Positions 1-7,566 of a stretch of DNA of 64,000 bases are shown one piece after another (the stretch's first letter is position 1; each line of letters opens with the position of its first letter). The notes beneath the pieces are model-generated. The model searched no databases. It was not told the DNA's origin and was given only the letters and a program-made list of their open reading frames with translations. The position numbers and the translations under genes are program-made. Where the stretch lies: positions 1 to 64,000 of the forward strand of contig NZ_RIAV01000012.1 in assembly GCF_003852715.1 (NCBI RefSeq). The letters run 5' to 3'. This stretch comes from Ectobacillus antri (GTDB lineage Bacteria > Bacillota > Bacilli > Bacillales > Bacillaceae_G).

Positions 1-166
1 GATTCCATTCGACTAAGGAAATATTGTAATTTTCACCTAATCGTACAAACATATCTTTCGCGTAGTCAGATATGGCATCGTCAATCACTTTTCTGCGATA
101 TTTTACGACCAGAACGAGACGATAATACAACAAGAACACTGAATGATTATTATTGTCTAATTCCAT
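1..166 (-). CDS. tnpA: IS200/IS605-family transposase TnpA, N-terminal part (runs off the window)
   Basis: The minus-strand frame opens with ATG at 166 and stays open to the window edge, giving 55 codons. It reads MELDNNNHSVFLLYYRLVLV followed by VKYRRKVI. This is the conserved start of HUH Tyr1 transposases of the IS200/IS605 family, which cut and join single-stranded DNA at subterminal hairpins. The catalytic HUH pair and the tyrosine would lie outside the window, so I cannot tell whether the gene is intact or whether a tnpB accompanies it. It lies next to a disrupted ABC transporter stub. The identification is from motif memory but the match is characteristic. Confidence 0.85.
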   Translation of the reverse strand, partial: MELDNNNHSVFLLYYRLVLVVKYRRKVIDDAISDYAKDMFVRLGENYNISLVEWN

Positions 167-322
167 TGATATAACAGCCTTTCTTTTATATAAGACTGAT
201 TATATCATAGTACAAAAAAAGAGACAACTTTAGGCTACGCCTAACCGAAATTCATCTCCCACTTTCACTGGTGCTGGCGCACCTTCACGTTTAGAAGTAG
301 GAGACTTCTTTCGGAGGGAAGT
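1..322 (-). mobile_element. IS200/IS605-type element, one end with subterminal hairpins
   Basis: Between the tnpA start (166) and the ABC stub (323 onward) there are three short palindromes: taggc-tac-gccta at 231-243, ggtgc-tggc-gcacc at 270-283 and gaagt-aggag-acttc at 294-308. Such imperfect hairpins near the end upstream of tnpA are what TnpA recognises in this family. Homology of the neighbouring ABC ATPase frame stops at about 323, so I place the element boundary there. The other end is outside the window. Confidence 0.6.
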
Positions 323-484
323 TAAAATTGGCGGGTTTTTCAAAAACATGCGTGCAATTGCCAAGCGCTGTTTTTGACCGCCAGAGAGCTTTAATCCCCT
401 CTCACCGATTTGCGTGTCATAGCCGTTTGGCAGTGAAGCAATCAAGTCCGTCAAATGCGCTTTTCGCGCTGCCGCTTCAATATT
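323..484 (-). pseudogene. ABC transporter ATPase fragment (signature region only)
   Basis: A minus-strand frame without a proper start reads [20 protein letters not shown], then [24 protein letters not shown] and FLKNPPIL. That is the stretch from the Q-loop/D-box side through the LSGGQ signature of an exporter-type ABC ATPase (MsbA/YheHI-like). The Walker B that should follow is replaced by the IS end. Upstream, the frame meets a stop and is joined to the 3' end of the DUF4129 gene. About 54 codons of what should be a protein of roughly 580 residues remain, so it cannot work. It records an insertion plus a deletion. Confidence 0.8.
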
Positions 485-1527
485 TGCTTTATTTCTTGTT
501 GTAGTGGCTTTACTAGCGTCACGTCGTGCTTATCATGATAACGAGCTGTGTTATAGGCTATAAGCAGCAGGTGTTTATTTCCTATAAGTTCTTCTTTTTC
601 TAAGCGCGTTAGCCAGCTTTCTAAGGTTTCGCCGCGCTTGCGCCCGAACGGTTCTCGAAGTTCTTTTTCAAGCGTAAAGATTTGTTTCCGAATAGGCGAT
701 GCAGGTGCTTTGATAGGAACACGCTTATTAGGCATATGTACAAAGGAGTCAGCGGCCATTGCCGTTTCTAGCTGCACGCTATGCCATTGCTTTTTTCTCA
801 TCAGGCGAATACAGATATAACTAATTACTGATAACATCACTACCACTGCTAAAATATAAATCCAGTCGGTGACAGAAGTGTTTGTCTGCGTAACACCTTC
901 TGCCCATTTTGGCGTTCCTGCTTTCATCTTTTCAGCAGCTTCTTCTACCTCACTGCCCGCGTTTAATTGTAACCACTCAAACAAAGGCTTTAATATCTCC
1001 CCCGCCCCATATGCCAGTAAACCCATAATATGTGCAAGTACAAACCGAATATAGGGAAGGAGCAAGAGTAAGCCGAAAGAGATTACAGAAACTCCCACTA
1101 TAATGAGCAGTCGAGCCATACTTTGCTTATGATTATGACTCGTCCATACAAGGGTTAAAATCCCTTGTAAAAGGAGTAACAGCCACGACTCTATAGATGC
1201 AATCTCCATATGCAAAAAGGTAGCGATTACAGGAATGCCTGCCGTATACAAGAGCATTTCTTTTGGTGTTTTATCCTGTTTTAGAACGAGAACTAAATAA
1301 GCACATACAAGCAAAGCTCCGTCTATAATAGGGAAAACATATACAGCCGTTGCGAATTGCATCATACATACAACGACAAATAAACGTTTAAACCTTGCGA
1401 CTAGTATGTACAAAACACTGCTTAGTGTTAGAAACAGTAATACCTCTGCAATAGGTAGACGTAGCTGTAGACTAAGCAGGATAAGTAAAATAGCATTAGC
1501 CGCGTAGCGCAGATAGGTTGGTAACAT
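451..1527 (-). CDS. DUF4129-like multispanning membrane protein, third gene of the moxR cluster
   Basis: 358 residues. I chose the ATG at 1527 because GGAGTGGTGGAGC precedes it; it overlaps the upstream DUF58 gene by 32 bp. The N-terminal half is six or so hydrophobic helices, followed by a short soluble loop, one more membrane helix (about residue 215-240) and a C-terminal cytosolic domain with the DUF4129-type stretch [13 protein letters not shown]. In related clusters (B. subtilis yeaC-yeaD-yebA) the third protein is about twice as long and carries a transglutaminase-like core; I see no Cys-His-Asp core here. The last codons overlap, in another frame, the ABC remnant, so the natural C-terminus may be altered. 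The function is unknown; the cluster suggests cell-surface or protein-complex maturation. Confidence 0.7.
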   Translation of the reverse strand: MLPTYLRYAANAILLILLSLQLRLPIAEVLLFLTLSSVLYILVARFKRLFVVVCMMQFATAVYVFPIIDGALLVCAYLVLVLKQDKTPKEMLLYTAGIPVIATFLHMEIASIESWLLLLLQGILTLVWTSHNHKQSMARLLIIVGVSVISFGLLLLLPYIRFVLAHIMGLLAYGAGEILKPLFEWLQLNAGSEVEEAAEKMKAGTPKWAEGVTQTNTSVTDWIYILAVVVMLSVISYICIRLMRKKQWHSVQLETAMAADSFVHMPNKRVPIKAPASPIRKQIFTLEKELREPFGRKRGETLESWLTRLEKEELIGNKHLLLIAYNTARYHDKHDVTLVKPLQQEIKQILKRQREKRI

Positions 1528-2656
1528 GCTCCACCACTCCTTTATCGGAAACAATATACATTGGTGCATGAGTAGCAGGTATGTGTTCCTTGTTTACTCC
1601 TACAAAAATAAGAGTCGCAGACGGTTCGCGTTTGCTCATATAGTAGTGAACAAAGCGATTTCCTTGAATCAAGACATGCTCTTGCGAAAGGCGAGCTAAG
1701 TCTTCTAAAGCCAGTACTACATTTGGAATCCCTTCCTTCATAGAGATATGAACCGGCCCTTTTTCTGTCATCACACTTATGAATAGTTCAAAGGGAATTT
1801 TCTTCTCAGCTGCGTATTTGCATATATAAGCTGTATAAGAAATCAACTCTTCCATGTTTGCTTTCCAGCCTACCGCACGGCTTGAAGCTAAGCATAAACA
1901 AATGCTCCAAGACAAATTGCGTACAGGCTGATATACTTTTGCCTGTAGTTGTTGCGTTTTTGCAGAGGCCTTCCAGTGAATAGAGCGAAACGACTCTCGT
2001 TCATACGGCTTTATGCCTAGCAATTCTGCTTCGTCACGATAATAGGACAACGTTGTCTTATAAGTACCGGATGTTTCTTGATGAAGCTGCTGCAAACCAT
2101 TTACTGTTTGCAATGCTGGGTACACAAGAATTTCTGTTTTCAGTTTATGTATGGTTGGCAGGTGGATGTGCGTCAGGTGAAATGGATCACTGACGATGCA
2201 CTCTAAACGTTTTATGTGATAGGCTCCTCGTTTTACTGCTGTAAACGTAAAATCCCATTGCTGACGTGCATGTGCATCTAGCACGAAAGGAAAGGAAATC
2301 ATGTTTTCGGATACATGATGGGCACTTGTTTCAGATTGTAGTTTGGCATCCGTTCGAAACATGCACGAACCGTTCACAAGCGGCAGCTTAGCACGGTTTT
2401 CTATGACAACGCTAATTACACCTGATTCATTTGGAAATAGACGCATGGTTCGCGCACTGTCATGAACAATTATATGATGCTCCATATGTCTAACATAGTG
2501 GTGCACAAATGCTGCTAATAAGTAGTACGCAATCAATAAAAAAGACAGCGGCGTGTATCCAAAAAAGAACACACAAACAAACGCAATTGGAATAGTCAGT
2601 TTAATAATATGATCCTGAAGCAGCAAAGGAACAATCTCCAAGCGCTGTCCTCTCAT
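1496..2656 (-). CDS. DUF58 domain protein (YeaD-like)
   Basis: 386 residues from the ATG at 2656, which overlaps the moxR stop as ATGA; upstream in-frame codons lie inside moxR and are not used. Two hydrophobic segments near the N-terminus (about residues 15-50) anchor it. The C-terminal half carries the DUF58 hallmark RSIHWKASAKTQQL. DUF58 proteins contain a degenerate VWA-like fold and nearly always sit beside MoxR ATPases, which are thought to remodel or load their partner. The translational coupling here fits a stoichiometric complex. The exact substrate is unknown for the family. Confidence 0.85.
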   Translation of the reverse strand: MRGQRLEIVPLLLQDHIIKLTIPIAFVCVFFFGYTPLSFLLIAYYLLAAFVHHYVRHMEHHIIVHDSARTMRLFPNESGVISVVIENRAKLPLVNGSCMFRTDAKLQSETSAHHVSENMISFPFVLDAHARQQWDFTFTAVKRGAYHIKRLECIVSDPFHLTHIHLPTIHKLKTEILVYPALQTVNGLQQLHQETSGTYKTTLSYYRDEAELLGIKPYERESFRSIHWKASAKTQQLQAKVYQPVRNLSWSICLCLASSRAVGWKANMEELISYTAYICKYAAEKKIPFELFISVMTEKGPVHISMKEGIPNVVLALEDLARLSQEHVLIQGNRFVHYYMSKREPSATLIFVGVNKEHIPATHAPMYIVSDKGVVEHVTNLSALRG

Positions 2657-3582
2657 CGCCCTTCTATCTCCACAGGAACGTCTACACTTGTTACGATATT
2701 GTTTAATGCTTCTTGTTTTGTAACCCGAAGCGTTCCTTCCATTGATAATACTAAGCGATGACTCCATACATAAGGCAACATTGTCTGCATGTCTTGCGGC
2801 GTACAATATGTACGACCTTGTAAAAAAGCAAATGCCTGGGCCGCTCGCATCAGCGCCAGGGTTCCGCGCGGACTAATTCCTACTTCGATGTATTCATGCT
2901 GACGTGTTGCTTGCGCTAAGCGAATTAAATACTCCTCGACTACGGGGGTCATATGTACGGTCTTTACCTGTTCTTGTAGTGTGCAAATAACAGATGTGTC
3001 TATAACTGCTTCTAATGCTTCAAATGGCTGGTGCTGGCGGAAGCGGCGAATGATTTCTAGCTCCTCTTGCGCATTTGGATAGCCGATTGGAACTGTCATT
3101 AAAAAGCGATCCAATTGCGCATCGGGAAGCGGAAATGTTCCTTGTGATTCGATTGGATTTTGGGTTGCGATTACAAAAAACGGTCGCGGCAGCGGCGTTG
3201 TTCGTCCTTCAATCGTCACTTGACGCTCTTCCATTGCTTCTAATAAACTCGATTGCGTCCGCGGCATCGCACGGTTAATTTCATCAGCAAGCAGGACATT
3301 CGCAACAACAGGACCAAGACGCATCGTAAAGTCACCAAGCTTTGGATTAAAATACTCCATACCTGTCACATCGCCAGGCAGAACATCTGGTGTAAACTGA
3401 ATTCTTGAAAATTGTCCCCCAATACTTTTCGCCAACGTTTTCGCTAACAACGTTTTTCCTGTACCTGGTACGTCTTCAAGTAAAACATGTCCATCAGCAA
3501 GCAACGATACGAGCAATAAATCTACCACATGTTCTTTACCAATAAAAACGGAAGAAATATTCCTCTTTAACTCTTGTAGCAT
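2653..3582 (-). CDS. MoxR-family AAA+ ATPase
   Basis: 309 residues; ATG at 3582 preceded by GAGGGTGGG at a good distance. Walker A is EDVPGTGKTLLAKTLA (about residues 36-52), Walker B LLADEINRA, then the sensor region FVIATQNPIESQGTFPLPDA and a C-terminal AAA lid with GISPRGTLALMRAAQAFA. These are the canonical MoxR motifs. MoxR ATPases act as chaperone-like remodelers of VWA or DUF58 partners. It is the first gene of a three-gene operon with DUF58 and DUF4129-like proteins. Confidence 0.93.
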   Translation of the reverse strand: MLQELKRNISSVFIGKEHVVDLLLVSLLADGHVLLEDVPGTGKTLLAKTLAKSIGGQFSRIQFTPDVLPGDVTGMEYFNPKLGDFTMRLGPVVANVLLADEINRAMPRTQSSLLEAMEERQVTIEGRTTPLPRPFFVIATQNPIESQGTFPLPDAQLDRFLMTVPIGYPNAQEELEIIRRFRQHQPFEALEAVIDTSVICTLQEQVKTVHMTPVVEEYLIRLAQATRQHEYIEVGISPRGTLALMRAAQAFAFLQGRTYCTPQDMQTMLPYVWSHRLVLSMEGTLRVTKQEALNNIVTSVDVPVEIEGR

Positions 3583-3702
3583 ATATACCCACCCTCATCA
3601 AAATGTAATTTAAAACCAGTTCATATTATTATAATATAAATAACCGCGATTTTTAATTAAATATTCAGAAATTAGATAAGTAGAATTTGTGATATTTAGT
3701 GA

Positions 3703-3768
3703 GATTAGGACTTAAGAGGAGCAACTATCTCGTAAAATCATACATACGCGATGAACGTTATTCTACAT
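3703..3768 (-). repeat. Degenerate partial copy of the R1 MITE-like repeat
   Basis: The stretch taggacttaagag followed by catacatacgcgatgaacg resembles the interior of the R1 element at 33900-34068 (caggacttaagagctacgcg, then acatacacacggagcgaggc). Terminal inverted repeats are not preserved. Assignment rests on eye alignment of two blocks only. Confidence 0.35.
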
Positions 3769-3796
3769 AGAAAAAGCACAGCTTTTCGCTGTGCCT
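3769..3796 (-). terminator. Intrinsic terminator of the small membrane protein gene
   Basis: On the minus strand GCACAG-CGAAAAG-CTGTGC is followed by TTTTTC, just after the stop codon of the gene at 3802-4059. Confidence 0.8.
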
Positions 3797-3801
3797 CTTC
3801 C

Positions 3802-4059
3802 TTACATTCCTTCTGCTGTAGCCTCATTTCTTCTCTTCTTCATAAGCGGTACAAGCGTCAAAATTCCAAGCGCTAGAAGGACCGCGGCTACTTCATAAAT
3901 ATATACGATGGACATATGTGTTTTTAGCCAGCCAGATGCAGACATGCTAATCACCATCGTTCCCATGAAAAGAGGATTGAGTATGCCGTTTACACGTCTT
4001 ATAAATTTTTGAAACAGTTGTCCAAAGCTAGCTTTTGTACCTTCCATTGTTTCAGACAT
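3802..4059 (-). CDS. Small two-helix membrane protein of unknown function
   Basis: 85 residues; ATG at 4059 with AGGAGG seven bases upstream. The N-terminal 30 residues are polar (MSETMEGTKASFGQLFQKFI), followed by two hydrophobic helices (about 28-45 and 51-70) and a basic tail KKRRNEATAEGM, so both ends probably face the cytosol. I do not recognise the family. Its Shine-Dalgarno sequence lies in the 3' arm of a strong hairpin, and the 230-nt leader resembles the one in front of the ABC-F gene at 5709-7328. This suggests the two respond to the same signal, perhaps ribosome-targeting antibiotics. That link is inference. Confidence 0.7.
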   Translation of the reverse strand: MSETMEGTKASFGQLFQKFIRRVNGILNPLFMGTMVISMSASGWLKTHMSIVYIYEVAAVLLALGILTLVPLMKKRRNEATAEGM

Positions 4060-4062
4060 AAC

Positions 4063-4236
4063 AAAGCCTCCTGTTTTTTCTAGACAGGAGGCTTTCTCAG
4101 GGCAAAACGAGATAAAACACGTCTACAGAAATGTTTTATATACATTTTGTTCTCAAAAGGCTGCACTAATCCTATCCAGAAAAGTATTTCGTATTTCCTT
4201 TACGACTTTTTCTACATAGAAATTAGTTCATCATCA
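4063..4236 (-). promoter_or_regulatory. Leader with micro-ORF and SD-sequestering hairpin (gene 3802-4059)
   Basis: Reading the minus strand: a purine-rich AAAGGGTG precedes overlapping starts that give MMN-stop or MN-stop (stop TAA at 4223-4225). Next comes the block GGATAGGATTAGTGC (about 4164-4178). Last is the hairpin AAAGCCTCCTGT/ACAGGAGGCTTT (4063-4095), whose 3' arm is the Shine-Dalgarno sequence. With the hairpin formed, initiation should be blocked. The ABC-F leader at 7329-7560 has the same order of parts. Regulation by ribosome stalling is inferred, not shown. Confidence 0.55.
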
Positions 4237-4284
4237 CCCTTTGCTAACCCTTCCGTAAGTTGTTACTTCTATACTATGGCATTT

Positions 4285-4315
4285 ATTATAAAAAAATTAA
4301 CAAAAAACAGAACAA
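4285..4315 (-). promoter_or_regulatory. Probable sigma-A promoter of the small membrane protein leader
   Basis: Minus strand TTGTTC (4310-4315) and a perfect TATAAT (4285-4290) with a 19-bp spacer. The spacing is slightly long, so the -35 assignment is uncertain; the -10 is convincing. Confidence 0.5.
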
Positions 4316-4328
4316 ATATTCCCTTTAG

Positions 4329-4361
4329 AGAAGAACTGACATTGTACAGTTGCGATCAGTT
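4329..4361 (-). terminator. Hairpin after the VWA gene, weak terminator
   Basis: AAGAACTGA/TCAGTTCTT inverted repeat shortly after the VWA stop codon. The U-tract on the minus strand is poor (CTCTAAAG), so termination may be partial. It overlaps the promoter region of the next gene. Confidence 0.4.
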
Positions 4362-4378
4362 CTTAAAAAATGGACGGA

Positions 4379-4981
4379 CTACATAAGGTCTTCTTTTTGT
4401 TCCATTCTTCGCTTTACAATTTCTTTTTCCATCATTACATACATATCCTGCACACCGCTTTCACATGCTCGGAACTCAAATGCATTTTCCGCATGAATGC
4501 CAATACTTTTTGCTTCTTGAGCCGCATCTATATTTGCGCCTAAAAATAAAAACTCCCAGCTGTATATTTCCTGTTGGTGCGTAATCATTTCTTTTATCTT
4601 TTTATACGTGAATTCCTGGCTGGCATTTTCCTCTCCATCTGTTGTAATGGCAAAAATCACTTTACCAGGGCGCTGCGCCTCGTTTGTTTGTGATAAGCGG
4701 CGACCTACCTCAATAATACTTTTGCCGATTGCATCTAATAATGCTGTACAGCCTCTTACTTGATATTCTTTTTCCGTTAGTGTTAGCCCCTTGGCATCCA
4801 CACCGTCCCATACCACTTCATATTCATCGTCAAAAAGCACAACAGTAACTTTTGTTTCACCTTCCATTTGATTTTGCTTACGAATAAGCGCATTAAAACC
4901 GCCAATCGTGTCACTTTCTAGCCCCGACATAGAACCACTCCGGTCTAGCAAAAACACAATTTCTGTTAAATTCCTGTTCAT
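4379..4981 (-). CDS. VWA domain protein
   Basis: 200 residues; ATG at 4981 with GAGGAGG upstream. The von Willebrand A fold starts at once: EIVFLLDRSGSMSG holds the DxSxS metal-binding (MIDAS) motif, the later Thr is in RGCTALLDAIG and the Asp in ITTDGEENAS. All three MIDAS elements are present, so metal-dependent ligand binding is likely. There is no signal peptide or membrane helix, so it is cytosolic. It is divergent from the DNA-binding protein at 5078-5557 with a 96-bp shared promoter region. I infer that the pair is functionally linked. The ligand is unknown. Confidence 0.85.
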   Translation of the reverse strand: MNRNLTEIVFLLDRSGSMSGLESDTIGGFNALIRKQNQMEGETKVTVVLFDDEYEVVWDGVDAKGLTLTEKEYQVRGCTALLDAIGKSIIEVGRRLSQTNEAQRPGKVIFAITTDGEENASQEFTYKKIKEMITHQQEIYSWEFLFLGANIDAAQEAKSIGIHAENAFEFRACESGVQDMYVMMEKEIVKRRMEQKEDLM

Positions 4982-5043
4982 CTCTATTATCCTCCTCAGC
5001 TAGCAATCATGATATGATAATAGCAACTACTACATATCTTATG

Positions 5044-5060
5044 GTCGCTTCTAAAGCGAC
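5044..5060. promoter_or_regulatory. Perfect 7-bp inverted repeat before the HTH gene (candidate operator)
   Basis: GTCGCTT-CTA-AAGCGAC lies a few bases upstream of the AAGGAGG ribosome binding site of the gene at 5078. It may be an autoregulatory operator for the DNA-binding protein or a 5'-UTR hairpin. A second, weaker palindrome ATCAT-GAT-ATGAT lies about 40 bp further upstream. Confidence 0.45.
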
Positions 5061-5077
5061 ATTTGTAAGGAGGAGCT

Positions 5078-5557
5078 ATGCTGGATCCTAAGACACTTCT
5101 AGAACTGCAACTCTATATTGATCTTCACCTACAAACATCAAGCTTGCTTTGCAGTACAGAACCCCTTTATTCTCTGGAGCTTATGGAGCTAGATTTGGAG
5201 AGCTTTGTTAAAACACGCCGCAAGCCAACCTTTGCACAGCTGTTGTTTGCACATATTGATAAACGGGAGCTGCGAGATGCACAGGTGTATAAAAAGGCCG
5301 GTCTCGACCGCAAGCTCTTTTCCAAAATAAGATCTAATCCAAATTATCGCCCGCGTAAGCATACCGCTATTGCACTAGCACTAGCGCTTGAACTGAATCG
5401 GAATGAAGTTGATACATTACTGGAGGCGGCCGGACATGCTTTATCAAAAAGCGAGACTGCGGATTTAATTCTATTATTCTGCTTAGAACGCGGGATTTAC
5501 AGTATCGATGATGTGAATGCGGCACTTCATCGGTTTGGGTGTAAGACACTAAATTAA
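5078..5557 (+). CDS. Helix-turn-helix-type DNA-binding protein, divergent from VWA
   Basis: 159 residues, ATG with AAGGAGGAGCT upstream. The core RDAQVYKKAGLDRKLFSKIR, then TAIALALALELNRNEVDTLL, is a compact helical domain that I recognise from many Firmicute proteins, sometimes fused to macro domains. It looks like a lambda-repressor-like fold. The first 60 residues are leucine-rich and less conserved. Divergent placement next to the VWA gene suggests it controls that promoter. No effector domain can be named. Confidence 0.65.
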   Translation: MLDPKTLLELQLYIDLHLQTSSLLCSTEPLYSLELMELDLESFVKTRRKPTFAQLLFAHIDKRELRDAQVYKKAGLDRKLFSKIRSNPNYRPRKHTAIALALALELNRNEVDTLLEAAGHALSKSETADLILLFCLERGIYSIDDVNAALHRFGCKTLN

Positions 5558-5564
5558 GGATTCT

Positions 5565-5669
5565 CGCCAAATTATATTAAAAAGTTGCCAGATTATCTGT
5601 ACAAGTCGCCAAATAAACTCTCAAACCCGCCAGTTTTTTCATAAAACTGGCTAAATTCCTTTTTTGGCG
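5565..5669 (+). repeat. Array A: five ~21-bp degenerate repeats after a stop codon
   Basis: CGCC/TGCC/GGCT cores start at 5565, 5586, 5607, 5628 and 5649, exactly 21 bp apart. Each is followed by an A/T-rich half, as in CGCCAAATTATATTAAAAAG. The array begins eight bases after the stop of the upstream gene and runs in its sense direction. Related arrays follow galM (19935) and scrK (37737). Confidence 0.75.
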
Positions 5670-5678
5670 ATACAAAAT

Positions 5679-5703
5679 AGGCGCTCCCGGGCTAGGAGCG
5701 CCT
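5679..5703. terminator. Bidirectional intrinsic terminator between convergent genes
   Basis: AGGCGCTCC-CGGGCT-AGGAGCGCCT followed by gtttctt on the plus strand; the minus side runs into attttgta. It separates the HTH gene from the ABC-F gene. Confidence 0.8.
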
Positions 5704-5708
5704 GTTTC

Positions 5709-7328
5709 TTATGCTTTTAATCTCTTTAACACTGCTTGATAACGTGCTTCTAATTCTTCTTTATTATCTTTTTTGGTTGGCATGGACAGTCTGCCGATAA
5801 TTTCATTCAGCTCACGCTCTAGTATAAGCTTAGTTTCTTCATCAGGTTGGTGTGTTGCTTCCTTGCTCGCTAGATATGCATTGTAGTTTCCTTCTACAAA
5901 TGCTACTGTACCACCTTTTTCAATCGCCAGCGTATGCGTGGAGACTCTATTCATCAAGCTGCGGTCGTGTGTCGCAAACAAGATTGTACCTGGGTAGTTT
6001 CGCAGAACTTCTTCTAAGTTTTCCCGTGTTTGTATATCTAAATAGTTCGTCGGTTCATCGAGAAGCAATACATTATAATCGCCAAGCAGCACCTTCGTTA
6101 GTGCGACTTTGCCCCGTTCTCCTCCGCTTAAGACCGATACTGTCTTATATACGTCTTCTCGTTTGAACAAAAGCCTTGCTAATATCGTTCGGGCAAAGGT
6201 TTCCGTATACTTCGTATCTTCCATAATATTTTCTAAAATACTCTTATCAGGATTTAAAATCTCAAGCATTTGGTGAAAGTAACCCATCTTCACACTACCA
6301 GATACCGAAATGCCTGCTTCCCCATTTACAATCATATTGAGTAGTGTTGATTTTCCTGTACCATTTCCTCCAACGAGCGCGACCTTCGCTCCCGGCGGAA
6401 TAATACCTGAAAAAGATTGATATAATATCCGGCCTGGAATAGATTTTGTCACACGGGTAAAGGAAATGGCATACTTACCTGTCATAGGTGTGTGATTTTG
6501 GATATCAAACTTCACGTGATCTAGTTCACGCGGCTTTTCTTTCTTTTCTAATTGATTGAGACGTGATTCTAGCGCTTTCACTGTCTTCTCCATTTTTGCT
6601 TGTCGACTGCCAGCTGCTACTTTTCCTAATTTTGACTCGCTGTGACTTAATCTCTTAGGCTTAGAGGCACTTCCTTTTGCTCGTTCCTTCTTCGCAGTGA
6701 TAGCACGCTCCAAATGAGTTCTTTCTCGCTCATAGTTCTCAAACTCCTGCTGCGCCTGCTTAGCAAGAAGCTGTTTTTGTGCCAGATAGGCAGAATAGTT
6801 GCCTTTGAACAAGGTTAATACCCCATGCTCTAGCTCTAAAATCTTTGTACAAACTGCATCCAAGAGAGAACGGTCATGAGATATCAGTAATACGCTTCCT
6901 GGAAAGCTTTTTAATTGTTTTTCAACCTCTTCAATTCCTGCAAGGTCTAAATGGCTGCTCGGTTCATCTGCTAATAAAACATCTGCATGCTTTTCCAAAG
7001 CAGCCGCAATTTTGAGACGCGTTTGCTCGCCGCCGCTCATTTGTGCACTGCCAGTCGGGACACCCCAGCGCTTTTGCATTTCTGGGCTGATGTCTTGCAG
7101 AGTTTCATGCAATTGCTGAATAACAGCTAGTGAGCCTCTTCGTTCCACTGTTCCTTTATCCGGCTGTTCTTCTCCAGCCAGCACCCTCATGAGTGTTGAT
7201 TTCCCGGCTCCGTTCGCACCGACAATTCCAATACGATCGCCCTTTTCTACGGTAATGGTATCAGCAAGCTTGAATAATAAGCGCGTTTCTATATATTTTT
7301 CTAATCCTGTCATTTTCATGTTGCACAT
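5709..7328 (-). CDS. ABC-F ribosome-protection type ATPase (Vga/VmlR-like)
   Basis: 539 residues; ATG at 7328, SD AAGGAGG 7-8 bases upstream. There are two ABC domains: Walker A GANGAGKST (about residue 37) and GGNGTGKST (about 318), signatures MSGGEQ and LSGGERGK, Walker B LLADEPSSHLD and LLLDEPTNYLD. Between them is a long basic linker (about 180-260) rich in Lys/Arg/Glu. There are no membrane helices, so this is a cytosolic ABC-F protein. The length matches the Vga/Msr/VmlR antibiotic-resistance subclass (about 520-550) better than the housekeeping EttA-like subclass. Such proteins eject lincosamides, streptogramins or pleuromutilins from the ribosome. The attenuator-type leader supports an inducible resistance role. 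Drug specificity cannot be read from sequence. Confidence 0.85.
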   Translation of the reverse strand: MCNMKMTGLEKYIETRLLFKLADTITVEKGDRIGIVGANGAGKSTLMRVLAGEEQPDKGTVERRGSLAVIQQLHETLQDISPEMQKRWGVPTGSAQMSGGEQTRLKIAAALEKHADVLLADEPSSHLDLAGIEEVEKQLKSFPGSVLLISHDRSLLDAVCTKILELEHGVLTLFKGNYSAYLAQKQLLAKQAQQEFENYERERTHLERAITAKKERAKGSASKPKRLSHSESKLGKVAAGSRQAKMEKTVKALESRLNQLEKKEKPRELDHVKFDIQNHTPMTGKYAISFTRVTKSIPGRILYQSFSGIIPPGAKVALVGGNGTGKSTLLNMIVNGEAGISVSGSVKMGYFHQMLEILNPDKSILENIMEDTKYTETFARTILARLLFKREDVYKTVSVLSGGERGKVALTKVLLGDYNVLLLDEPTNYLDIQTRENLEEVLRNYPGTILFATHDRSLMNRVSTHTLAIEKGGTVAFVEGNYNAYLASKEATHQPDEETKLILERELNEIIGRLSMPTKKDNKEELEARYQAVLKRLKA

Positions 7329-7560
7329 AAAAAAACCTCCTTCTAATCCTAGAGAGGAGGTCTGCTTTATATTTTAGAATACCACAAATAAGCCTATAGC
7401 AAGGCTAATAAAGCTCCGTTAAAGGAAGGGTATTCGAAAAATGGGCAGACTAATCCTATCTCTGGCGTACATGTCATTCGTTATAAAACTGTAACGTATG
7501 CGTAGCTGAAATAAAATTAGTTATCCATGTCTCGAGAGCACCTTTTCCTTTCTTGAAATT
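7329..7560 (-). promoter_or_regulatory. ABC-F leader: micro-ORF, conserved block, terminator/SD hairpin
   Basis: The minus-strand transcript would start near 7560. AAAGGAAAAGG precedes two tiny overlapping reading frames, MLSRHG-stop (7521-7541) and MDN-stop (7517-7528). The block AGATAGGATTAGTCTGCCC follows (about 7445-7463). Then comes the hairpin ACCTCCT/AGGAGGT (7335-7361) followed directly by eight T. The 3' arm is the gene's Shine-Dalgarno sequence, so one structure could both terminate transcription and hide the SD. Inducible ABC-F genes are commonly controlled by translated short leaders (established knowledge); its operation here is inference. Confidence 0.65.
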
Positions 7561-7566
7561 ACTACC

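Noticed and set aside
4147-4386. 79-codon plus-strand frame
   Set aside because: Overlaps the leader, promoter and terminator elements of minus-strand genes; lacks a ribosome site and resembles no protein.
5565-5669. CRISPR-like array
   Set aside because: Units are degenerate, contiguous and about 21 bp, with no conserved repeat/spacer alternation and no cas genes; the same holds for arrays B and C and the 53-bp repeats.
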